Below, one piece after another: positions 1 to 11,175 of a stretch of 64,000 nucleotides of DNA. The stretch covers positions 1,736,001 to 1,800,000 of the forward strand of contig JAOVFP010000009.1 in NCBI GenBank assembly GCA_025738555.1, written 5' to 3'. The translations under genes were made by a program, and so were the position numbers. Source of the DNA: Cyathus striatus. Its lineage: Eukaryota; Basidiomycota; Agaricomycetes; Agaricales; Nidulariaceae. A model generated the notes under the pieces. That model had not been told where the DNA came from. It made no database searches and saw nothing but the letters and a program-made list of their open reading frames with translations. Positions within the stretch are counted from its first letter, which is position 1; the number at the start of each line of letters is the position of its first letter.

Positions 1-3000
1 GATACACTATATTCTTTGTTACAGCTTCTTCACTCCTAGCATCCCAAATCACCTTCATCTTGTGAACAGATCGAACTCGAGACACTCCAACATAAAACTG
101 TCCATGTGTAAACACTCCATTCTGAAGGTCCAATCCAACATGAGAAACTGACTGTCCTTGTGCCTTGTTGATCGTCATCGCAAATGCAAGTCGAACAGGG
201 AACTGGTGTCGACAAAACCTGAAAGGAACTTGAGAAGATGATGGTTCAAGTTTCATCCATGGTATAAACACCTGACTTCCTCTCCTGTCCCCAGTTAACA
301 GCCGAACTTCCAACACTCGGTTCCGTATTGCTGTAATCACTCCACGGCTTCCATTGCACACTCCATCAGAAACACTCAAGTTTCGAAGCACCATTACTGG
401 ACATCTTATCTTCAACTCCAAGTGTGCCAGTGGTAATCCAGAGCAGTTGATTTTGTTCAGGTACTCCACAGGGTAAAGAAGTTCCCCATCATACCGTTGA
501 TCATCTGGAAGTGTATCTGCACTGTGTAGTGATGTTGCCTCCCCTGGAAATGAAGACAGAATCTGAGTGTTCAGACTATCCACATCATCATTTCGACTTG
601 ACAGAATCGTTCGCTCTGCATAGTACTCATCACCATGTCCTTCAGCTGATGAAAGTCCAGGGTAGATAGTTGAAATCAGTGACTCCACTGTATTGGAAGT
701 GCACTTGAAGTGGTTTGGAATTTCTATCTCCTCATTAGAAGTGTGCTCTCCATGTCCAACACCCAGCTGCCACTCAGCAAATCGTCGTTCAGATTCATCC
801 TCCACATTCAATCGCATGTTATGTCGCAAGTGAATTACAGTAATGTCTGCCCAAAGGTCAGATCTCTGAAGGCATGCTGACACAATCTGAGCTTGGTTCC
901 CTCGTACCACCACAGGAAGGATTTGTTGCCAGTCTCCACCATACACCACAGTGCATCCTCCAAATGGTCAATCAGAATGACGAAGATCTTTGAAAGTACG
1001 GCTCACTGCCTCATGGATATGTTGGTGCTGCATTGGTGCCTCATCCCAAAATACTGCATCAGCTTTCTCAATCAGCCCAGCAAGATCAGACCCCCGTGCA
1101 ATATTGCACATTGATGTCTCATTGATGTCAATTGGAATCTTGAACACAGAGTGAGCTGTTCGCCCTCCAATAATCAGAAGTGCAGCAATCCCTGATGATG
1201 CAACAACAATCACTATCTTTCCTGACCCCCGAAGGTAATAGCATAGTGTGTTGTACACATAGGTCTTTCCTGTTCCTCCAGGGCCATGCAAGAAGAACAG
1301 TTCCCCAGTTTTCAATTCAATGGCCTGCACTATCTGATCAAAGGCTGCACGCTGCTCCTCATTCAAAGTTGCCAGTCACTCCTGACCCAAAGCATGCTGT
1401 TCCACTTCATTGTATACAGTGTACACTGCAATCAATGGATTGTTTGTCCGATCTTCCATCCTGTTGTTGGCTCGCTGCTCCTGTTCATGCCAGTTTTCTG
1501 TTGGTAGTGGCATATCTTTCCATTCTGACAGAGTCTTGCCAGAACTGATTAGAAATTTATCAATCAGATACAGCCCATAATCATAGATTTGTTGCTCCGT
1601 AGGATCTGCAAGATGAAGATGTGTTCGAATGATGTGTCCCAGATCATCACAGATGTGTTCCTTAAATTCATTCCAGAGTCCCACATAGTCCACAGGTCCA
1701 CAGTCTCGAAGAATTGTTCCAAACAGGCTGCGCAGCTGATAACCTGTCTTCATTTGAGCTGCATCTCGCAAACACTCTCTCCATTCACCATCATCCTGCA
1801 GAAGTCCTAAAGCCAGACATGCCTCTCTGAATGTACAATGCACAACTCCATCAACTGTTCGCAAGTCTGCAAAGGATTTTGCACCCTTGACCACTGTCAG
1901 CAATGTTCACAGGTAGAATCGCTCTCCAGCATTTGGATGAACAAAGTATGTTCATCCAATGGCAAATCCTCGCTGTCGAACTGTCCATGTGCACTCAGTT
2001 GTATTCCACACAAAGGTATTGGGCATGTCCTGGTACAGAACCTCCCGTGCTGCTGGGTATTGAATGTTGGCCTTAAAGTACGCAGTAAGAGTTGTATCTT
2101 GTGTTGATGCATGCTCTACCACCTCCTGCACATCTTCAGCATTCTGATCATATATAACAGACTGCTCATTTAGAAGATGAATTGACAGCCGAACCACATT
2201 TGGGACCTCCTCATGCAATTTAAATGCAAACAGTCGCCACAGAGCCTCACAGGGAGAGACATAGAGAGCATCCAAGAATGTCTTCATCTCATTCAGTTCC
2301 TGTGAAAACTCCACTGTAGCGCGATCATGGCCTTTGAAAATGTACTTGTAAATGTACTTGATGGCCTTGATTGATGCAATACATTCCACATTAATGTGGC
2401 ACTGGTACTTCCATGACAGATATCGATTGTATGGCACAACCCAGCAGTTATTCACTGGGGTCCCATCCCTGGTCATGGGCTGAAATCTTGTGATCTCCCT
2501 CCTTCTCAGAACAGAATATGAATCATCTGTGATGATGGTCTCATCCCGATAAGCCTTTGGAAATCCCTTTGAGCACTTGCCTCCCTCCATGCATGACTGA
2601 TTGCTGCCAGGACCACAGGGTTTGTGAATCATGGTTCTCAGAATCAAATCATACAGCTCAGGTTCAGTCTCAGGATCAGGAAGTTCAGCAGTGATCATGC
2701 TGTCAATGTCCTCTGGAGTGCGCAACTTGTCCTCAGGAGCCACAAACACAATTAAATGCATGTGTGGCAGTCCACGCTTCTGGTATTCAATGGTATGGAT
2801 ATGTGCAACACACTGTCCAAAGATGCCCTCCTGGTAAATATCTCAGATGATCTGCTGCTGGATTTGACGAAACACCCGTACCACAATGTCTGGCCGATCA
2901 TGAGCTTCCACTCCTTCAGGCAAGGCACTCTTCACATCTGGATGATGCGGATCCATGGTCACTGTGAGGAAGTAGTCTGGAAACTTAAAGTGGCAATTGA

Positions 3001-4402
3001 TAGCCAGTGCATCCTGACAGTTCTGCTGCATGAATCGAGTGCTTCCTGCAAAACTTGATGGAATGATCACCCTTTTCCCAAGTTCCTCCCCTTGCACATC
3101 TGGATTAACTGCAATGGCATCCACTATTCCCTGATAGGTTTCAGCACGGATCTCTGGTTGATGACCATCAATCCAACGCAACCGACCCTGCTCAGTGCAT
3201 GCCCATGTATCCACACTATACTCCTGAAAGAGCTTCTTTGTCCTGAATTGATGAAGATTCTCACCAATACATGGATGAATATAGTAGCGAAAATGCTCAA
3301 TTTGTGAGACATGCTTGCACTTCCTTGTCGTGGGTGCATCCTCCTCCTCTCCTGGCTGCCTGTTAGGCACATGATCCACATTATCCACCCCGTCCACACC
3401 ATGATATAGAATGCCAGGCTGCCATCCAAGTTGACCACGTGGAAACAGGATTGGATAGTGAAATGGCCAATACATTGCATTCACCTCACTGATTCTCTCC
3501 AGTGCACCATCAAGACGATGCATGATCACCTCGCGAGGTCCCTCCACCCGATCACCATCACCAAGCAGAAGAACTGCAATCTCATTTGCTGTTGGAACAT
3601 TGTATCTCCGTCGGTCTGTGCCTATAGGACAACATATGGCAAGGCGAAAATTGTGAGCAGGGTTATTGTTCTGTATTTCCTGATAGGCCTTCTGATAGAC
3701 TGATGCACCTGGATGATGACGATAGAGAACATCTTCCAATATTCTCATGACATTCACATCCATGTTAAGATTACGATTTTCAGGATGGCCATTAATTTGA
3801 TCCTGAGGAGAAGGTGCCTCAGCTGGATCATGAATGTAGAGCTGAGCATATTTTCTGGGAAGACCTTGGCGAGGTAGAAGTGATCCAGCAAAATGTGTAA
3901 CTCGACCTCCAATTTTGAAAACATATGGACCTCCTGCCTGAATGGAAGCATTTTTCTCAACTGCCATGGATGTCATGGAAAAGGCACAGTTGTATTGATG
4001 AATATTGTCCTGGAAATTCTTGTTTCCATCCTTTGCAAGCAGCTCTGTCAACTCTCTTGGAGATTGGCCCCAAGCTGGAAGTTTAACCTTTCCAGTGAGA
4101 CAGCAGCTTCCAAATTGAAGATGCTCCCTAGTTGAAGCAGTCAAACGTTCTGCCTTTCAATGCAAGGCATTACAGTCAGGACAGACATCAGTGAATGGGC
4201 CAAGTGTGAATTTTGGCCAGTTGTGATCAAATGGTTGTCGAGCAATAGGAATGTGAGGGGGTGGTGGAGGGGGTAGTGGAATATCTGGCACATCTACAAC
4301 CATCATGTTCCGTGGAAGGAACTGAAGGTCTGGAGGTGGATCTGCAGGTATTGGGTTTGGCTGAGCAATTACAGGGTTACCCCATTCAACATAGACAGGA
4401 GG
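1..4402 (-). pseudogene. Helitron RepHel core (Rep endonuclease + Pif1-type helicase), copy A, large 3' exon
   Basis: The encoded protein would nick, unwind and roll a DNA strand during Helitron transposition. The exon starts at 4402 after a 51-bp intron (4403-4453). The Rep part shows the HUH motif (PHMHL, near 2755-2769) and the two-tyrosine helix (KYIYKYIFK, near 2335-2361). The helicase part shows Walker A (GPGGTGKT, near 1262-1285), Walker B-like WDEAP, and TINKAQGQS near the left edge. Against the other copies, six codons have become stops: 968, 1376, 1907, 1952 and 2843 (CGA to TGA) and 4157 (TGG to TGA). The frame is otherwise conserved, so decay is by point mutation only. Family assignment is firm; this copy cannot make full-length protein. 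Confidence 0.9.
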
Positions 4403-4453
4403 CTGCAATAAGATTTAAATATAATGAAGGTAGGAGCAAGATTTTACACATAC

Positions 4454-6044
4454 AGGAAGATTTAGTTCAATAAATTGAAATTGGCGAGGGGCAGGGAGAG
4501 CAGGGAGAGCAGGGGGAGGAGCAGGAGCAGGAGGAGGAGAAGGAGGGGGGGGAGGAGCATGAATTTGTGGAAATAGAAGATATTGTGGAGCAGGAGTGGG
4601 AGCAGGAGTGGGAGCAGGAGTGGGAGTGGGAGCAGGTGCAGGTGCAGGAGCAGGAGCAGGAGTAGGAGCCTGTTGATTGATTCGAAAGGCACGAAAAGGA
4701 GCAGGGACAGGAGTATTCCATTGAATGTTTTCAGAAGCAAGAGCAATATTAGGTGCAGTTATCTTTGAACATTATTTAAAATAGCTATGTGATACATTTA
4801 AAGAATTACATACCTGCAGGGGATTGGGATATTGGACAGGAGGGATCCATCGAATACCTTGGTTATTGTCTGCCATGAATGGAGCATTCAGTTGCACATT
4901 TGGAATAGGAGCAGGGACAGGGGGAGGTGGAAGGATAACTTGGGGAATAGCAATGGAAGGAGGAGTGATTGGTTGTTGAATATCTGCAGCCTGTTGTACA
5001 TTTTGAGGAGGAATGTTGGGGGGAGGAATAGGTTCAACAGTAACTGGATGATCCTGATGCATATTTTGAACAGCTGGGGGAGGTGCATTGATGTGGGGAA
5101 TGTTTTGTTGGGGAATAGCAGGAGGAGGTGGTGGAACATCATCAGCCTGTTGAATATTTTGAGCTAGATGATGTTCATGAATGGTCTCAGCCACAATTGG
5201 AGGATTCCATTGTAGATTTTGATGAATCTGAGGAGCTGGATTGTGCTCCACAGGGGGCAAGGGGTTGGTAATACCCCCCTGAGCTCCACCTGTGTGCCCC
5301 CTTCCCCTTCCCCTTCCTCTTCCCCTTCCCCCATTGCTGCCCTGACCTTGCTGTGGACCTGGTGTATTTAATTCACCATTTCTACCCCTTCCCCTTCCAA
5401 TGGGTGGAAGAAGGGGAGGAAGATTAGCATGCATTGCTCGCAAATCAGCTGGACGGTAGTGATAAGCAGGTGGGACTGGTGCATTTATGGGAGGAATAAT
5501 TTGTGGCAGCAAATTATTCTGAGGGGCAGCTGCAGGCAGGGGTGCATTCATGTGAGGAATAGGTTGTGGTGGAATGTTATCAACCCATTGAATAGTTTGG
5601 GGGTGATGGGGTGGCATAATTGTCTCTGCAACCATGGGAGGATTCCAATGTATAATTGGCTGATTTTCAGGAGCTGGAGTATGCTCCACAGGGAGTGGCA
5701 GATTAGTATTTCTCCCTCTCTGAGTTGTAGCTGTACCCCTTCCCCTTCCTTGATGGTGACTTGAACCACCCCATGTACTTGATTCACCATTTCCTCCACC
5801 CTGACCTCTTCCCCTCCCCCTCCCCCTTCCCCTTCCCCTGCCAATAGGTGGCACAATGGGAGGAAGGCTCACATGCCAGGCCTCCAAATCAGCAGGCAGA
5901 TGGGGATATGGAGGCTGAGCAGGACCATCTACAGCAGCAGGCAGAGGTTCCTGTCTATTTTCAGGGATATCCAATACACGTAACTCACGCTCAGCCTGCC
6001 GTGCATTTTGGCGTGCCTGCTCTGCAGTGCTGATGGGAGTTGAC
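4454..6044 (-). pseudogene. N-terminal exons of Helitron protein, copy A: Pro/Ala-rich and RGG-like
   Basis: Two exons sit upstream of the RepHel core: 6044-4814 and 4762-4454, separated by a 51-bp intron (4763-4813, GTATGT donor). The first encodes about 400 residues with two related modules, each a PADL..(W/M)..LPP..PPIGRGRGR block followed by Gly/Arg repeats and Pro/Asn/Gln-rich sequence. The second is a Pro/Ala repeat. Exon 2 starts at 6044 after a 57-bp intron (6045-6101). RGG-type tracts often bind nucleic acid; that role here is inference. The reading frame is open across both exons in this copy. The true start codon upstream was not resolved. Confidence 0.65.
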
Positions 6045-7332
6045 CTATAAACAATGATCAGTACACATCCTGCTCACTTATTAAGAAGCAAAATCACATA
6101 CATGAATGCCACTGAATTTGTTCTGTACCTTGTGAATAAATAGGGCAGTTATTTGGTCCAGCTGGGCTATCCCAATGACACAGAGTAAAAAAGGCGAAAT
6201 CGGTGGGAACAGTGGTAGTTGAAAATGGAGCTACTTCCAAAAAAGGAAGGGGGGCAACTGAAAAATAGGCCACACCAATCTCCCTACACACTGTGCACAG
6301 AGAGCGGTCCCAACTCTAATATATATAAATATATGTTGAGCTGCGTGGCAACCGGCAAACACTCGTAAAGAGAGGCCAGGTAGGTAGGACTTCACTGCAC
6401 TTCACCTTGGTCTGCCAATTCTCCTGCCACTGTAATGCCTTAGATGGCTGCAGCAAAAAACACAATCTCTACTTAATATACAAACAAAGAATACAGAGAA
6501 GCCAGAAAGCCAGAGAGCCAGAGAGCCAAAGTCCAGAGCCAAGAGCACAGAGCCTAGAGCCAAGAGCCAAGAGCCAAAAGTCCTAGAGTCCAGAGGTCCA
6601 GAGTACCTGTTTTAAAAAAAAAAACACCAAAAACTCGCAGAAATGGAAGGAAAAACACTATAGAATAGTGCAGAGGCTGCCAAAAAATGCGAAATTTCAG
6701 TCAACATGAAGGAATAATGTCCCAAAACACATACAGCAGGATGGTGAGGTCAAAAAGTAAAAGGGGGGAAGTGGAGGGAGCAAAAGATACAAAAGGTAGC
6801 TGTATATCTTTTATTTTTAAAATAAAAAAATAGCCAAAAACTTGCAGGAATGCAAGGAATGCACTATAGAATGGTGCAAGGGCTGCCAAAAAATCCGAAA
6901 ATTCAGTAAATATGAAGCAACATTGTCCCTAAACACATACAGTATGATAAAGGGGCCAAAAATCGAGGGGGGAAAGTGGGGGGAGCAAAGGAAAGGGCAG
7001 GAGCACAGCATCAGTGCAGCATTGCAGCAATGTGGCGCGGCACAGCACATGATTCTGCCAAATCGCTTACTAATACTAATATGCTTAATAATAATGTGAT
7101 TGCAACCTTTTCAAGATGCTTAGTCATTTACTTTTGTTGAACATCGTTTGCATCCATCCATTTTCAAGATGCTTAGTCAGTTGTCATTTATTTACACGTA
7201 TTATATTCACACATTGTTGAACATTGTTTTGCATTCATTTTCGATTTTGAGCCCATCAATTCCCACACAAATATTCCCATGCACCATATATACCCACTTT
7301 CCACACGCCTTGTCTCATTATATATAGACAAG
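6045..7332 (-). other. Helitron 5' leader, copy A, with uncertain first exon
   Basis: This stretch is shared with 19266-20539 and 30273-31606. Nearest the gene is a conserved segment (about 6102-6310) that may be a first exon (open frame with CxxC and CHW..C residues), but its phase does not match exon 2 cleanly. Further upstream are an AG-rich run of short AGCCAGAG-type repeats (6490-6600) and a tandem duplication of about 205 bp (units starting near 6627 and 6834, each with CCAAAAACT(C/T)GCAG and ACTATAGAAT). Near 7315 a TATATATAATGAGAC-like segment on the minus strand could be a core promoter. No other gene was seen. Confidence 0.5.
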
Positions 7333-7531
7333 CCTTACACCCGTGCTCCGCTACGGGAACGGGAGCCTGTTGGCTCCCTCCTCCGCTCCACACGACTGAC
7401 GGCTTGCTGTGGGGCTGCGCCCCCCAGACCCCCCGCTTCTTAATCCCAGTCCTTTACATTGAGGGGCTGCGCCCCCAGACCCCCGCTTTTTTCTTCTTGG
7501 GGGGTTGCACCCCCCAAACCCCCTGCTTATC
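7333..7531. repeat. GC-hairpin cassette 1
   Basis: A chain of short palindromes: CCCGTGCTCCGCTACGGG, GGGAGCCTGTTGGCTCCC, GGGGCTGCGCCCC (twice) and GGGGGGTTGCACCCCCC, each C-run followed by an AGACCCC or AAACCCC tail. Four more copies occur at 20540, 22433, 25838 and 31607. It lies at the 5' side of Helitron A and may be part of it or a separate passenger repeat. Confidence 0.75.
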
Positions 7532-7637
7532 ATTTTACATCAAATCTCTTATTGAAATTCTGAACATATATATACTAATATCCATAATATACACTACTCT
7601 ACACTACAAAATACTTATTTACAATATCAAATATAAT

Positions 7638-9052
7638 CTAAAGTAATACTTCTGGATATACTATATTCTTTGTAACTGCTTCTTCACTTCTGCCATCCCA
7701 AATAACCTTCATCTTGTGTACTGATCGTACTCGAGACACTCCAACATAAAACTGCCCATGTGTAAACACTCCATTTCGAAGGTCCAATCCAACATGAGAA
7801 ACTGACTGTCCTTGTGCCTTGTTGATCATCATTGCAAATGCAAGTCGAACAGGAAACTGGTGTCGACAAAACCGGAAAGGAACTTGAGAAGATGATGGTT
7901 CAAGTTTCATCCGTGGTATAAACACCCGACTTCCTCTCCTATCCCCAGTTAACAGCCGAACTTCCAACACTCAATTCCGTATTGCTGTAATCACTCCATG
8001 GCTTCCATTGCACACTCCATCAGAAACACTCAAGTTTCGAAGCACCATCACAGGACATCCTATCTTCAACTCCAAGTGTGCCAGTGGTAATCCAGAGCAG
8101 TTGATTGTGTTCAGGTACTCCACTGGGTAAAGAAGTTCCCCATCATACCGTTGATCATCTGGAAGTGTATCTGCACTGTGCAGTGAGGTTGCCTCCCCTG
8201 GAAATGAAGACAGAATCTGAGTGTTCAGACTATCCACATCATCATTTCGACTTGACAGAATTGTTCGCTCAGCATAGTACTCATCACCATGTCCTTCAGC
8301 TGATGAAAGTCCAGGGTAGATTGTCGAAATCAGTGACTCCACAGTATTGGAAGTGCACTTGAAGTGGTTTGGAATTTCTATCTCCTCATTAGTAGTGTGC
8401 TCTCCATGTCCAACACCCAGCTGCCACTCAGCAAATCGTCGTTCATCTTCATCCTCCACATTCAATTGCATGTTACGTCGCAAGTGAATTACAGTAATGT
8501 CTGCCCAAAGATCAGATCTCTGAAGGCATGCTGACACAATCTGAGCTCGGTTCCCTCGTACCACCACAGGAAGGATTTGTTGCCAGTCTCCACCATACAC
8601 TACAGTGCATCCTCCAAATGGTCGATCAGAACAACGAAGATCTTTGAAAGTCCGGCTCACTGCCTCATGAATATGTTGGTGCTGCATAGGTGCCTCATCC
8701 CAAAATACTGCATCAGCCTTCTCAATCAGCCCAGCAAGATCAGACCCTCGTGCAATATTGCACATTGATGTCTCATTGATGTCAATTGGAATCTTGAACA
8801 CAGAGTGAGCTGTTCGCCCTCCAATAATCAGAAGTGCAGCAATCCCTGATGATGCAACAACAATCACTATCTTTCCCGACCCCCGAAGGTGATAGCATAG
8901 TGTGTTGTACACATAGGTCTTTCCTGTTCCTCCAGGGCCATGCAAGAAGAAGAGCTCCCCAGATTTAGACTAAATGGCCTGCACTATCTGATCAAAGGCT
9001 GCTCGCTGCTCCTCATTCAAAGTTGCCAGTCGCTCCTGACCCAAAGCATGCT
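7638..9052 (-). pseudogene. Helitron Pif1-type helicase half, copy B, including the C-terminus
   Basis: This is the C-terminal helicase half of the RepHel protein, complete to its natural stop at 7638. Walker A GPGGTGKT lies near 8917-8940, the WDEAPMQHQH block near 8680-8700, and the late motif MINKAQGQS near 7805-7835, followed by a GVSRVRS segment and a C-terminal tail ending PEVLL. Two stops break it: TGA at 7971 (CGA in copy A) and TAG at 8970, a short stretch where several bases differ from copy A. The Rep half lies beyond the 5-kb insertion that starts at 9060. Confidence 0.9.
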
Positions 9053-9088
9053 GTTCCACCATAAGTGTCAGCCAATTTGATCACAAAT

Positions 9089-9487
9089 ATGACATAATCA
9101 GTGTGTCTGGTATGAACAAAGGAGATAACATGAGGTATGCATCCTCTCCTTCAAGTTTCCTTCCTACAAACTAAAGGTATGCCCTCAGATATCGTAACCT
9201 TCATCTTCATATTGACATGTATATCAGGATCATGGATATTGACAGAGCCACAGACAGCGCACACAGAGCTGCTACAAGTGGTTCAGGTGCTAGTCACGCT
9301 GTAAGTGTAATCAGAAATCAAGGAATGGATAACGCTGCTATGGAAGAAGCAGTCAATAAACTTGATCCAGTGCTGGTGCAGTACATAAACATAGTCATGA
9401 ACCAACAACTGGAAAATCAAGCATCGGCACTTGAGACGAAGTATCAGGCGGAGAAGAGGGCTGAGAGGGAGGCATATGAGCACAAAT
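9089..9487 (+). pseudogene. Captured (transduplicated) fragment of the host gene at 34.3-42.9 kb
   Basis: This 399-bp block corresponds end to end to the reverse complement of 42308-42706. The 91-residue frame (residues include MDIDRATDSAHRAATSG) is the same in both places. It carries part of one intron, a small exon, another intron and most of a coding exon, then CACAAAT at 9481-9487, which is the target duplication of the foldback copy at 36214-42307. It ends in a stop created by the transposon end (TAA). The block is therefore derived, and the 42-kb locus is the donor type. It has no known function. Confidence 0.9.
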
Positions 9488-9604
9488 CATAAGTGTCAGC
9501 CAATTTGATCACAAATTGCTCAGGAAAAATGAGTGCTAGTGATCCTGATTCTCCACCAAAAAAATGAGTGCCATTTGTATAAGGCATATTCAGTAAATGT
9601 AATG

Positions 9605-10258
9605 GAGTGGTGATCATTGGCACTCATTTATGTATTGCTATTGACAACTAGGGGATTATATTAGTATAGTATGAGGACACTCAAAAGTGATCATTTTAAG
9701 GATATTAGAAGGTGATCATTGGCACTCATTTATGTATTGTTGTTGATTACTAGGGAACTATATTAGTATAGTATGAGGACACTCAAAAGTGATCATTTGA
9801 AGAATATTAGAAGGTGATCATTGGCACTCATTTATGTATTGTTGTTGATTACTAGGGAACTATATTAGTATAGTATGGAGGCACTCAAAAGTGATCATTT
9901 TAAGAATATTAGAAGGTGATCATTGGCACTCATTTATGTATTAATATTGACTACTAGGGGATTATATTAGTATAGTATGGGGACACTCAAAAGTGATCAT
10001 TTTAAGAATATTAGAAGGTGATCATTGGCACTCATTTATGTATTGTTGTTGATTACTAGGGAATTATATTAGTATAGTATGGAGGCACTCAAAAGTGATC
10101 ATTTTGAGAGCACTAGGAGGTGATCATTGGCACTCACTTATGTATTATGGTTTATTACTAGGGGATAGTATTAGTATAGAATGAGGGCACTCAAAAGTGA
10201 TCATTTAATGAATATTAGGTGATCATTAGCACTCATTTATGTATTGCTATTACTGATT
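9605..10258. repeat. Subterminal ~102-bp repeats, left arm of FB1 (about 7 units)
   Basis: Each unit contains TGATCATTGGCACTCATT, then TACTAGGG, TTAGTATAGTATG and CACTCAAAAGTGATCATTT. The recurring TGATCA-centred motifs also occur in the terminal repeat itself. Such arrays in DNA transposons are often transposase-binding sites; that is inference here. Confidence 0.85.
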
Positions 10259-10263
10259 ACTAG

Positions 10264-11090
10264 TTGATCTGCGCTTCGCATATTTCCCACGCTTCGCATT
10301 TGTCACATACTTCCCGCGTGTCACGTTGGTCACACATATTCCCGCGCCTCACATTTTCCCGCGCATCGCATTTATCACGTACTTCACGCGCGTCACGTTG
10401 GTCACATATATTCCCGCGCCTCGTGTTTTTCCCGCGCATCACATCTGTCACGTACTTCACGCGCGTCACGTTGGTCACATATATTCCCGCGCCTCGTGTT
10501 TTTCCCGCGCATCACATCTGTCACGTACTTCACGCGCGTCACGTTTGTCACACATATTCCCGCGCTTCGCATTTGTCACATATTTCCTACGTGTCACATC
10601 CGTCACATATATTCCCGCGCTTCGCATTTGTCACATACTTCCTGCGTGTCACATCCGTCACATATGTTCCCGCGCTTCACATCTGTCACATATTTCCTTC
10701 GCGTCACGTTCGTCACATATATTCCCACGCATCACATTTGTCACATTCTTCCCGCCCGTCACGTCTGTCACGCATATTCCCGCGCATCACGTTCGTCACA
10801 CATTTGTCACAATTTTCACGCGCGTCACGTCTGTCACAATTCTCCCACACTATGCATATATCACACTTGTCACGCTTTAGCGCATTTGTCACGCTTTAGC
10901 GCGTTTGTCACGCTTTAGCGCGTTTGTCACGCTTTAGCGCGTTTGTCACGCTTTAGCGCGTTTGTCACGCTTTAGCGCGTTTGTCACGCTTTAGCGCGTT
11001 TGTCACGCTTTAGCGCGTTTGTCACGCTTTAGCGCGTTTGTCACGCTTTAGCGCGTTTGTCATGCTTTGTATGCGCGTCACGCGTCACGT
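10264..11090. repeat. CpG-rich GTCAC repeats and 19-bp tandem array, left arm of FB1
   Basis: A degenerate ~70-bp repeat alternates CGCGCGTCACGT and TTCCCGCGC motifs (10264-10860). It is followed by about ten copies of the 19-mer TTTGTCACGCTTTAGCGCG (about 10868-11065). The array length differs between arms and copies: about 10 here, 9 at 12550-12715, 7 at 39183-39320 and 6 at 40808-40925. Apparent ORFs here are repeat artefacts open in several frames. Confidence 0.85.
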
Positions 11091-11175
11091 TTGTCACGTT
11101 CTTTATGAGCGTTACGCTTTTATGCATGTCACACGTGTCACGTCTTTGAGGCGCGTCACACATTACATTTGTCAT

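Larger units (their letters stand above)
1..7540 (-). mobile_element. Helitron copy A (autonomous type, decayed, 3' end off the window)
   Basis: This is a rolling-circle transposon read on the minus strand. From high to low coordinates it has a non-coding leader (about 7330-6100), N-terminal exons (6044-4454) and a RepHel core (4402-1). Aligned by eye with copy B, position 1 corresponds to 7652, so about 14 bases of the gene and the 3' terminus lie off the left edge. The 5' boundary is not certain: the sequence shared with the other two copies runs through a GC-hairpin cassette ending near 7531. The typical 5' TC and 3' CTRR termini were not established. It is nonfunctional because of several stop codons. 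Confidence 0.8.

Noticed and set aside
1180..1548. Plus-strand frames over the Helitron helicase and Rep regions (also at 14258-17700 and 26536-28292)
   Set aside because: Opposite strand of conserved coding sequence; the minus strand carries the Rep and helicase motifs.
4583..4768. Plus-strand Ser/Arg-repeat frame opposite the Helitron Pro/Ala exon
   Set aside because: Antisense shadow of the Pro/Ala-rich coding exon; not conserved as a frame in the other copies.
10264..10918. Long overlapping frames of 140-211 codons rich in His/Ser/Arg (also at 12660-13387, 36888-37461, 40877-41531)
   Set aside because: They lie in tandem GTCAC repeats and are open in several frames at once; they lack introns, motifs and codon structure. 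Repeat artefacts, not genes.
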